From contig SOIH01000224.1 of NCBI GenBank assembly GCA_004376895.1, positions 1 through 33,082 on the forward strand: DNA of 33,082 nucleotides, given 5' to 3'. The notes under the pieces were generated by a model. That model saw only the letters and a list, made by a program, of their open reading frames with translations, was not told where the DNA came from and made no database searches. Both the position numbers and the translations under genes were made by a program. Positions 21,325 through 29,269 of this stretch are shown here, piece after piece. The DNA is from Anaerolineales bacterium. Its GTDB lineage: Bacteria; Chloroflexota; Anaerolineae; Anaerolineales; E44-bin32. Each line of letters opens with the position of its first letter. Position 1 is the stretch's first letter.

Positions 21325-22776
21325 ATGGACTGGCAAGATTTTCTTTCAGTACTTCCGTTCATCATAGTCGCCGGCTGGGCGACGATCCTCCTGCTGGTTG
21401 ATCTTTGGATCCCCACCGACCGGAAGGGAATCACAGCAGGGCTGGCTGCGCTTGGCCTGGTCGCGGCGATCGTACCGGTCATCTCCCGCTTCGGCATCGA
21501 GCGCGAAACCTTCGATGGGATGATCATCGTCGATGGTTTTTCCTCGTTCCTGCAACTTTTATTCCTCGGCGTTGGGTTGATCGCCATATCGCAGGCTTAT
21601 GATTACCTGCGGCGGCGGGGTATCGAGCGCGGGGAATACTACACTTTACTGCTGTACAGCTTGAGCGGGATGCTCTTGATGGCTTCAGCTGGAGATCTGA
21701 TCGTTGTCTTCCTCGCCGTCGAGCTGCTATCTATCCCGCTTTATGTCCTTGCCGCTTTCGCAATTCCACGGGCCGAATCGGAAGAATCTGCCCTGAAATA
21801 CTTCCTCTTGGGGGCATTTGCCTCGGGATTCCTCGTGTATGGTATCGCGCTGGTCTTTGGTTCAACGGGAACAACTGCGCTAAGTGGCGTGGTAGCTGCG
21901 ATTGCGAGTGCTGAAACCACACCTATTCTCCTTCTTGTAGGGAGCGGAATGATTCTGGTGGGCCTGGGATTTAAGGTCGCAGCGGTTCCATTCCATATGT
22001 GGACTCCGGATGTCTATCAGGGAGCGCCCACATCGGTGACGTCGTTCATGGCCGTAGGCGCGAAGGCTGGCGGTTTCGCTGCCTTGCTGCGTATTTTCGT
22101 CACCGCGTTGCCGGGTGCTGCTTCGACGTGGATGCCGGTAACGATGTGGATCGCCGCACTGACGATGGCCTGGGGGAATATCGCCGCGATTTCGCAGACC
22201 AATATTAAACGAATGCTGGCATATTCGAGCATCGCACATGCAGGATATATATTCATGGCTATGCCGGCTGCGGCAACACCAGAAATTGCGCCGGAAGCGG
22301 TTCGGGCTGCGCTTTTCTACCTGCTGACGTACGCGATTACCAACCTGGGCGCTTGGGGTGTTGTGCTGGCTCTGGAGAAAGCGGAAGGATCGGGGTTGGC
22401 GATCGATGATTACGCCGGCCTGGGGAAGAAACGCCCGGCGCTTGCGCTCGCAATGGCGCTGTTTATGCTGTCGTTGACTGGTGTTCCGCCCACCGTCGGG
22501 TTTATGGGGAAGTTCTATCTCTTCCGAGCCGCCATCGATGCTAATTTGATCTGGCTTGCACTTGTGGGTGTCGTGACCTCACTCATCTCCGCATACTACT
22601 ACTTGCGCGTGGTTGTCGTAATGTACATGCGAGACGGTGAGCCAGAGGTGAGCTCAGAAGCGCTCCTCAATTCCACAATTTTTGTCACCGCTTTAGGGAC
22701 ATTCATCTTTGGGATTTTGCCTGGTTTCCTCTTGAAGATGATCAATCAGGTCGGGCTGCTGGATCTGTTCCGATAA
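21325..22776 (+). CDS. nuoN: NADH-quinone oxidoreductase subunit N
   Basis: 483 aa; VAAVPFHMWTPDVYQGAPTSVTSFMAVGAKAGGFAALLR. Confidence 0.95.
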   Translation: MDWQDFLSVLPFIIVAGWATILLLVDLWIPTDRKGITAGLAALGLVAAIVPVISRFGIERETFDGMIIVDGFSSFLQLLFLGVGLIAISQAYDYLRRRGIERGEYYTLLLYSLSGMLLMASAGDLIVVFLAVELLSIPLYVLAAFAIPRAESEESALKYFLLGAFASGFLVYGIALVFGSTGTTALSGVVAAIASAETTPILLLVGSGMILVGLGFKVAAVPFHMWTPDVYQGAPTSVTSFMAVGAKAGGFAALLRIFVTALPGAASTWMPVTMWIAALTMAWGNIAAISQTNIKRMLAYSSIAHAGYIFMAMPAAATPEIAPEAVRAALFYLLTYAITNLGAWGVVLALEKAEGSGLAIDDYAGLGKKRPALALAMALFMLSLTGVPPTVGFMGKFYLFRAAIDANLIWLALVGVVTSLISAYYYLRVVVVMYMRDGEPEVSSEALLNSTIFVTALGTFIFGILPGFLLKMINQVGLLDLFR

Positions 22777-22798
22777 CCGAAATGCGATCTCCTATGTG

Positions 22799-22834
22799 AA
22801 TAAATCCCGTGACGTGGCTGTCGCGGGATTTATT
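22799..22834. terminator. Terminator after nuoN
   Basis: 15-bp stem with one T.G wobble: AATAAATCCCGTGAC / GTCGCGGGATTTATT, loop GTGGCT. Confidence 0.8.
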
Positions 22835-22902
22835 ATTAATGAGGTTGATAGATAAAGGCTCATGTTAGGTCTGTGAGCTTGACTAATCAGAAAAAGGGGT
22901 GT

Positions 22903-22946
22903 GTATGGGGGCATTACAAGTAGTAGAAGAGACCCCCATGCTTTTT
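22903..22946 (+). terminator. Second terminator- or attenuator-like hairpin before acyP
   Basis: GTATGGGGG (22903-22911) / CCCCCATGC (22933-22941), 21-nt loop, followed by TTTTT. Confidence 0.4.
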
Positions 22947-22996
22947 GGAGTGCTATAGTTTATAGTTGCTCTAATTTGAACCGGCAGGAGAGCTTT

Positions 22997-23296
22997 ATGG
23001 GTGCAGCACGAGCGCATCTCCTAATCCAAGGGAGAGTTCAGGGGGTGAGTTTTCGCTATTACACGATGCAAGAGGCGCAATCGCTCGGCCTCACGGGATG
23101 GGTGCGGAATCTCTGGGATGGACGAGTTGAAGTCTTGCTTGACGGTAGTGAGGATGCGGTTAAGCAAATGATCGAGTGGTGCCAACAAGGACCTCCTTCT
23201 GCGGTTGTAGAGGATGTTGAGATCGCTTGGGAAGAACCCACAGATGAATTTAGAAATTTCCGTGTTCGGATAAACGCGGGCGGGGGACCTTCTTGA
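22997..23296 (+). CDS. acyP: Acylphosphatase
   Basis: AHLLIQGRVQGVSFRYYTMQEAQSLGLTGWVRNLWDGRVEVLLDG. Start set to ATG 22997, preceded by CAGGAGAG. Confidence 0.95.
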   Translation: MGAARAHLLIQGRVQGVSFRYYTMQEAQSLGLTGWVRNLWDGRVEVLLDGSEDAVKQMIEWCQQGPPSAVVEDVEIAWEEPTDEFRNFRVRINAGGGPS

Positions 23297-23646
23297 GCAG
23301 TCCTCCCGAGATCCAGGCCTACCGTTTCGGTCGTATCGTGATCGATGATGTTGTTTACAATCGAGATGTGATCATTTTCCCTGATCGCGTTCGATCCAAC
23401 TGGTGGCGAAGAGACGGGCATAACCTGGCAATAGAGGACTTAGTCGAGGTGCTAGATGGTGACCCAGAAGTTATCATACTTGGGCGGGGTGCTTTTGGGA
23501 GTATGAAAGTATCGGACGATGTTCGGGAATTGATAACAGAGCGTGGAATTGAGCTCGTTATTTTTCAGACTGAAGGGGCTTGTAAGGCGTATAACGAACT
23601 GCGTGAGCGACGACGAGTGATCGCTGCGCTCCACCTCAGTTGTTGA
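23293..23646 (+). CDS. Mth938-like / DUF498 domain protein (NDUFAF3 superfamily)
   Basis: 117 aa, TTG start overlapping the acyP stop; YRFGRIVIDDVVYNRDVIIFPDRVRSNWWRRDGHNLAIEDL...VIILGRGAFGSMKVSDDVRELITERGIELVIFQTEGACKAYNEL. Confidence 0.8.
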   Translation: MSSPPEIQAYRFGRIVIDDVVYNRDVIIFPDRVRSNWWRRDGHNLAIEDLVEVLDGDPEVIILGRGAFGSMKVSDDVRELITERGIELVIFQTEGACKAYNELRERRRVIAALHLSC

Positions 23647-23780
23647 CCAAACCCTGTTATTCTTTAAATTATTCCGTTTGTAATATTTAGGGTCGCCTCC
23701 TCCAGGTGCTCCCCTCGGTTTAAGCTTTTTAGAGAGCGCAATGGATATCCACGGGGAGCGCTAAACCATGGAGTGTCAGT

Positions 23781-24455
23781 GTGAAAATGAAAGATTTAGA
23801 TCTCTCAAAATACGGAGTTCTCTGGGATCTCGATGGAGTCTTGATAGAAAGTTCCCGACAACACCTCGAGAGTTGGATGAGTGTCCTACCCCGGTTTGGT
23901 TTGACAATGTCCATGGAGCTTCACGAGCAGACCTTCGGCATGAATAACAGGGAGATCCTGACGATCATGCTCGGCGAACCGCCTGAAGCGGATCTTCTGC
24001 GTCGAATAAGCTGGGAGAAAGAGAGCGCCTTTCGCGAGATCATTCGAGGGACCGTCGAACCTCTAATGGGAGCGGTGGAGCTGCTTGAGCAGTTGCATTC
24101 AGCGAAGGTGCGACAGGCGATTGCGTCTTCGGCACCAGAGGAGAACATACACGTTGTGGTTGATGCATTGCAGATTAGGGGGTATTTCCAGGTGTTAGTT
24201 TCTGGACATGACCTCCCCGCGAAACCAGATCCTGCGGTCTACCTGGAAGCCGCCAGACAGATCGAGCTGGGACCAGAAGCTTGTGTTGTAGTAGAGGATG
24301 CTGTCGTAGGGGTTCGTGGCGCTAAGAAGGCTGGAATGCGTGCAGTTGGGGTGACGACCACGCATCCAGCCAGTGCATTGCAGAGTGCGGATTTAATTGT
24401 AGAATCCTTGCTCGATCTAACTGCGGATGAGATCGTACAGCTTCTCATAAATTAA
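23781..24455 (+). CDS. HAD family hydrolase (beta-phosphoglucomutase-like phosphatase)
   Basis: 224 aa; WDLDGVLIESSRQH, ASSAPEENI, KPDPAVYLEAARQI, VVEDAVVGVRGAKKAGM. Confidence 0.9.
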   Translation: MKMKDLDLSKYGVLWDLDGVLIESSRQHLESWMSVLPRFGLTMSMELHEQTFGMNNREILTIMLGEPPEADLLRRISWEKESAFREIIRGTVEPLMGAVELLEQLHSAKVRQAIASSAPEENIHVVVDALQIRGYFQVLVSGHDLPAKPDPAVYLEAARQIELGPEACVVVEDAVVGVRGAKKAGMRAVGVTTTHPASALQSADLIVESLLDLTADEIVQLLIN

Positions 24456-24508
24456 CTAGAGATTGTTGGAACTATTCTTCGAGAGGAGCTAAGTCAATTA
24501 ACGCAGAA

Positions 24509-24534
24509 GCAGGAGGGTTGGATTTCCCTCCTGC
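24509..24534. terminator. Hairpin between convergent genes, possible bidirectional terminator
   Basis: GCAGGAGGG / CCCTCCTGC, 8-nt loop; weak T tracts. Confidence 0.45.
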
Positions 24535-24664
24535 ATCCAAATTGCCCCTAGACCTTCAGCAACCTGACGACGAGTGCCCCAAGGGCGTGGGCGAATTGGC
24601 GAAAGGGTTAGACGGTAGAACTGGTTAAAATAATTTCGGCTGCTATGATTGAAAGAAAGTCAGC

Positions 24665-24685
24665 CCGGGAGCCATTGGCGCCCGG
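24665..24685 (-). terminator. Possible terminator of rnz
   Basis: CCGGG-A-GCC-ATT-GGC-G-CCCGG; on the - strand followed by GCTGACTTTCTTT. Confidence 0.35.
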
Positions 24686-24762
24686 ATTTGATTCATGTAA
24701 AAATTTCTATTCAATGGGAGAAAGGGGAATTCTTGAGGGATTCAGGATAGGGTTGGCGGAGT

Positions 24763-25683
24763 TTATTCCGCTCGTTTGATCTGAAAATGATCGAAGTCGC
24801 GAACGACGGTGGTGTTTGGAAAGATCGCCCTCGCTTCCTCGACAACTTCTTTCTCCCGGTACCGACGGGAGATGTGGGTTAAGTAGAGGTGGCGCACACC
24901 TACGCGTTGAGCAAATTCCGCAGCCTGAGCTGCTGATAGATGCCCGAATTTCTTCGCTAAATCGGATTCTGAAGAAAGATAGGTTGCCTCAATCACAAGC
25001 GCGTCTGCCCCAAGCGCTGCCTTCTGCAGTCCTTTTGTGCTGCCGCAATCACCTACGTGGACCAGCCGAGCGCCTCTGCGCGGAGGTCCGAGGACATCCT
25101 CTGGCTTTATCACTATACCATCTGGCAAGGTGATGGATTTTCCGGCAACAAGCTCCGCACGGAGTGGTCCAGATGGCACATTCATCGCCTCGGCTTGTTC
25201 TACAAGGAAGGGGCGGTGTGAGGCTTCCTCAAAAACAAACCCGAAACAGCCCGGTCCCCGATGGGAGACGGGAAACGCGGAAACCTGCAAACCATTTTCC
25301 TCAATTATCAACCCCGGTTCAAGGATACGCAGATTGATATCCAGCGGGGGACGCGCGCCGCGAAGAACAACACCATAGAGCAAGTCATGTATCCGCTCCA
25401 TGGCCCATTCCCCTGCCCAAATCTCGAGTCGATCAATTGCCTCCCAGCGAGCAAAGGTTGAAAGCAACCCGGCGAGACCAAGGATGTGGTCGAGATGGCC
25501 ATGTGTGATTAGAATCCGATTCAAGCGGCGGAAGCCGAGGCCCGAACGCAAGATCTGGCGCTGGGTCCCCTCACCACAGTCGATCAAGAAACGTTGGTCT
25601 CGGTAGCTTACAACCTGCGCGGATAACCCGCGATGAACTGATGGTGCCGATGCCGAAGTGCCAAGGAATGTCAGTTCCAGCAA
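24763..25683 (-). CDS. rnz: Ribonuclease Z
   Basis: LELTFLGTSASAPSVHRGLSAQ, LIDCGEGTQRQI, ITHGHLDHILGLAGLL, HVGDCGSTKG, LTHISRRYR. Start trimmed to TTG 25683 (AGAGGACATC upstream) because upstream residues are not RNase Z-like. Confidence 0.93.
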   Translation of the reverse strand: MLELTFLGTSASAPSVHRGLSAQVVSYRDQRFLIDCGEGTQRQILRSGLGFRRLNRILITHGHLDHILGLAGLLSTFARWEAIDRLEIWAGEWAMERIHDLLYGVVLRGARPPLDINLRILEPGLIIEENGLQVSAFPVSHRGPGCFGFVFEEASHRPFLVEQAEAMNVPSGPLRAELVAGKSITLPDGIVIKPEDVLGPPRRGARLVHVGDCGSTKGLQKAALGADALVIEATYLSSESDLAKKFGHLSAAQAAEFAQRVGVRHLYLTHISRRYREKEVVEEARAIFPNTTVVRDFDHFQIKRAE

Positions 25684-25753
25684 GATGTCCTCTGTTAATT
25701 CGATCCAAACTATAGGAATGAGAGATTCATTGTACCTTAATCGGGTTGATGTT

Positions 25754-26203
25754 TCACGCGGTTTGGAGCGAGGACCTGAGCGAGGATAGACCAGCAAGGC
25801 AGGCAGCGAGACCAAGGAACAGCACGGCAGGGCTCATCTGGGTTCGCCAGGCGAGAATGCACCATGCGAAGATGATGCCCATGGATAGCGCAGAGTAGCG
25901 ACGAGAGACTGTTCGGGACCAGAGACGTGTTGGTAACCAGGCTGGGCGGAGAAAAGTTATGGTGAGAGCGAGGATCCCTGAGAGGATCACAGTGGTGCGG
26001 ATACCAAGGTTCCACGCTTCGTAGTAACAGATGAGGATGGAAACGGGCAGAAAGATTAGAAGACCATAGGCCACAACCAAGGCGCGCTCCCAGCGCTGAT
26101 TTTTATCTATCCAACCTCGCCGGGCGACGAAACCCATGCCTGAGGCGAAACCGATATAGAGAGTTGCCATCCCTAAAGTGAGCGTTATTTCAATCAGGTC
26201 CAT
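25754..26203 (-). CDS. Uncharacterised multi-pass membrane protein
   Basis: 149 aa with several hydrophobic segments (ITLTLGMATLYIGFASGMGFVA; ALVVAYGLLIFLPVSILICYY; TTVILSGILALTITFL; MGIIFAWCILAW; AVLFLGLAACLAGL). Confidence 0.7.
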   Translation of the reverse strand: MDLIEITLTLGMATLYIGFASGMGFVARRGWIDKNQRWERALVVAYGLLIFLPVSILICYYEAWNLGIRTTVILSGILALTITFLRPAWLPTRLWSRTVSRRYSALSMGIIFAWCILAWRTQMSPAVLFLGLAACLAGLSSLRSSLQTA

Positions 26204-26733
26204 TCTGATCTCTTTTCAGCACCTGCAGCGTGTTAGTTCTACCGCAGCAGGCACGTTGGATAATCACGGGTCTGATCTTATTTCTGAGCGGTTGTGAAGG
26301 GAATTGCTGAAACCCATGCTCAGAAGGCAGACCTTCAGGCGTTATCGACGTGTCGGAGTCGTTTGTATACGAAGTTATTGATGCAAGTTGTATGCCCATT
26401 CCGACTTTTTTCGATTGGTGCCAGGGCGAGAGAGGGGTTTAAAGATGAAGGCGCCATTCAAAAGGTTGGGTTTCTAGACAGAAGAAAAGCGGTGTAGTGC
26501 CGTCGTTCGCCCAATAAATTCTCGAATGTTCTCTCGTGGTAATAGGGATTGAGCCCGGGATCTTCCCCAGCCGTGTGATCTTGTCAGCGTTTCAATAAGG
26601 CTAACTATTTTCAGGACCGGGAAAAGGATAGCAGCCTGGAGCGTGAGGTCACTGATTCACACATCGCTTCAGCGATTGTTGGTATGCATACGCGATTTTG
26701 AGGGTTGGCCAGGGTTTGAGTCAGGTGCCCCCG

Positions 26734-27783
26734 TTAGCTCCCGCCGCCGTTGCCACTGGGCGGTGTTGGTGTCGGGGATGGTGTTGGGGTTGCGGTTGGT
26801 ACCGGTGGAGGCGCCGATTGCGTTGCACAAACATCATCGGCTTTTGAGGCAGTCGGTGCTAAATCGGGGAATTCCCAGGCGTTAAGCGCGCCAATGTATT
26901 GCTCTGAAGCGCCGCAGGGATCACCCTCATCCCAGAGTAGGTCGCCGTATTTCCATGCAGTTTCAGCATACTTTCTGCATGAATCGAGTGTGGCGACTTG
27001 TTCGCAGAGTGGAAGGAAGAGCTCAGACGCGCGAGCCCAATTTAGTCCGATGTAGCTGTTTGCAAGAAGATACTGCTGCGCAAGAGTCATTCGGAACATT
27101 GCATCTCGATCGAGAGGGCCAAACCGTTTTGCAAGGCTCAGGTTATACAGTCCTTCTTCCATAAGCCCCTGGGCGATTAGATCCATACCTTTGTTTCGAA
27201 GTGCGATGTACATCAAACCATCCACTTTCACAGGTTTGTACGCTGGATCTTTGGCACGCAGCGCGAGCAGTTTGTTAATGACAGTATCCCAATCCTCGTC
27301 TGCCATTGCGGCTTTCGCTTGTTCCAAGAGATCCTCGGGCGGGGAGAGGTCCGGGGTGGGTGTTGGTTCGGATGTGGGAGTTACTGTCGGTACATTAAGA
27401 TGCGTTAGCGCTTCAACGAGCATGTCCTCTGCGCCGGGATAAGCGGGGTCAAAGTAGATGATGGCTTCAAACCGCTGTCGAGCGATCTCATAACGGCCAG
27501 CTTCAAGATCGGCTATGCCGAGTTCAAACTGCTCATACATCGCCTCGGAGACCTGTGCTATCTGCTCAGCGATATTGAGCCCACGTCCTTGGAAATAAGC
27601 CATCAGACCGATGGCGACCAGCGCAGCAAGGTAAACGAGAAAGATATGGAACATTCTTCGTCGCGTCGAGCTTCCCGATCGTGAAGGTATAACCTGCGAA
27701 CCTTCTGGTTCGGTTTCCGCTATGCTCTGAGGCGCGATCTCATCTGGATTCGGTAATGTTGGCTCTGATTTCACGGGGCGCAT
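26734..27783 (-). CDS. Membrane-anchored TPR-like protein with Pro/Thr linkers
   Basis: 349 aa; one TM helix (MFHIFLVYLAALVAIGLMAYF), PTVTPTSEPTPTPDLSPP linker, helical repeats, C-x28-C, tail PTATPTPSPTPTPPSGNGGGS. Confidence 0.8.
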   Translation of the reverse strand: MRPVKSEPTLPNPDEIAPQSIAETEPEGSQVIPSRSGSSTRRRMFHIFLVYLAALVAIGLMAYFQGRGLNIAEQIAQVSEAMYEQFELGIADLEAGRYEIARQRFEAIIYFDPAYPGAEDMLVEALTHLNVPTVTPTSEPTPTPDLSPPEDLLEQAKAAMADEDWDTVINKLLALRAKDPAYKPVKVDGLMYIALRNKGMDLIAQGLMEEGLYNLSLAKRFGPLDRDAMFRMTLAQQYLLANSYIGLNWARASELFLPLCEQVATLDSCRKYAETAWKYGDLLWDEGDPCGASEQYIGALNAWEFPDLAPTASKADDVCATQSAPPPVPTATPTPSPTPTPPSGNGGGS

Positions 27784-27851
27784 TATACCGTACTTGAGTT
27801 TGAAGCTGGTTACGCGCGGAAAAAATATTGGCTAATGTCCTTTGGCATGCG

Positions 27852-27870
27852 ATCTCGACAAGATCGAGAT
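27852..27870. promoter_or_regulatory. Inverted repeat in the divergent TPR intergenic region
   Basis: ATCTCGA-CAAGA-TCGAGAT. Confidence 0.35.
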
Positions 27871-27914
27871 GATCAGAGCAGGGAATGCGGTGGAGATACG
27901 TAGTGTGTCATTTC

Positions 27915-27944
27915 TTGACGCTCGGTTGCAGCGGGTGGTAAGAT
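27915..27944 (+). promoter_or_regulatory. Promoter of the + strand TPR gene pair
   Basis: TTGACG (27915-27920), 18-bp spacer, TAAGAT (27939-27944). Confidence 0.6.
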
Positions 27945-27961
27945 GCTCACCCATGTTATGA

Positions 27962-27977
27962 TGTGACGGGGTTCACA
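27962..27977. promoter_or_regulatory. TGTGA-N6-TCACA palindrome (CRP/FNR-family consensus) just before the TPR start codon
   Basis: TGTGACGGGGTTCACA, 7 bp upstream of ATG 27985. Confidence 0.45.
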
Positions 27978-27984
27978 AAACCGG

Positions 27985-29256
27985 ATGTATTTAAGCGGAA
28001 GCAAATGGAATTTACGGAAGAAGCGTAGGCGTTCCAGCCCCTGGCGTGTGCTTCTAATATTGGTTTTTATCGCTGCGGCAGTGTATTTTTGGCAGATTTA
28101 TATCCCCACCATACCGCCTCCCTTTATCCCGACACCCACGCCCACTCGAAGCCCAGCATCTTTTGTTCTAGAGGCGGAAAGTCTCTTCGATTCTGGGAAA
28201 TTAGAGCAGGCAGAAGCGGCGTATTTAGAGGCGATTATGGCCGACCCGCGTGAGCCGGCTCATTATATTGAACTGGCGAGGGTACGGATGTTCGCTGGGA
28301 AGTACGAAGATGCGGAGATCACAGCTCGGGATGCACTTGTGCTCAACCCGGATTCGGCTGTAGCGCATGCGTTCTTGGCTTGGTCACTAGATTTCCAGGC
28401 TGGCGAGGCTGAGGATCGACTCACCAAGAGTGAATTAATAGTCGAGGCGCTGCAAGAAGCCGAAACCGCACTCGATCTTAACCAGAACATCACAGAAGTC
28501 CAAGCGATATACGCTGAGATCCTGATTGATACAAACCTTGAAAATTACGAAACCGCGCTTGAGCATGCTCGAGCCGCAGTAGCCATAGACAACACCTCAT
28601 TGGAGGCTCATCGCGCGCTGGCTTACGTATGGGAGATGACGGGGAATCGGGAACTAGCGCTTGAATCCTACGTAACTGCACGTAGCCTTAACTCCTATCT
28701 TCCACGCCTGCATCTCGACATCGGAAATATGCTGCGGGCGATGGGAGATACTGATGGGGCTCGAGTGAGTTACCTCAATGCCGTCGCTCTCTCACCCACG
28801 AGTACAGAGCCGCTCACGTATCTGCTGCAGCTTTATGCAGGCATTGGGGAGTATGGTGTGGCAAGTCAATATGCTCGCAATGCCGTTGAACTCGATCCGG
28901 CGAACCCCCGCCTGCGGGGGAATTTGGGCCGAATGTATTATCACAACGGTGTATTGGATGAAGCAATCGTTCAGTTTAATCTTGCAGTCCGCGGCGGGCA
29001 ATCCGATGAAGGTGTATGGGTAGAAGGCCTACCCCTGAAGAAAGAGGATTTCCGTATCGTAGAGTTTTACTACACCTATGGATTGGCGCTAGCAAAACGG
29101 AATTCGTGCGAAGAAGCTATCCAGATCTTCGAGGCGATCCTGCAAACGATCCCGGAAGATGAGATTGCTGTTTTCAACGCCCAGGAGGGGCTCATCCTGT
29201 GCGGTGAATTAGAGCGGCCACCCACGCCTGAGGTGGAATCCAGTCCGGCCTCCTGA
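27985..29256 (+). CDS. Membrane-anchored extracytoplasmic TPR protein
   Basis: 423 aa; RKKRRRSSPWRVLLILVFIAAAVYFW TM anchor, PTPTPTRSP linker, multiple TPRs (e.g. AEAAYLEAIMADPREPAHYIELARVRMFAGKYEDAE). Confidence 0.88.
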   Translation: MYLSGSKWNLRKKRRRSSPWRVLLILVFIAAAVYFWQIYIPTIPPPFIPTPTPTRSPASFVLEAESLFDSGKLEQAEAAYLEAIMADPREPAHYIELARVRMFAGKYEDAEITARDALVLNPDSAVAHAFLAWSLDFQAGEAEDRLTKSELIVEALQEAETALDLNQNITEVQAIYAEILIDTNLENYETALEHARAAVAIDNTSLEAHRALAYVWEMTGNRELALESYVTARSLNSYLPRLHLDIGNMLRAMGDTDGARVSYLNAVALSPTSTEPLTYLLQLYAGIGEYGVASQYARNAVELDPANPRLRGNLGRMYYHNGVLDEAIVQFNLAVRGGQSDEGVWVEGLPLKKEDFRIVEFYYTYGLALAKRNSCEEAIQIFEAILQTIPEDEIAVFNAQEGLILCGELERPPTPEVESSPAS

Positions 29257-29269
29257 TCCCAATTATGCC

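Noticed and set aside
25684-25815. N-terminal extension of the RNase Z ORF
   Set aside because: Overlaps the 3' end of the upstream gene; the RNase Z fold begins at LELTFLGTS.
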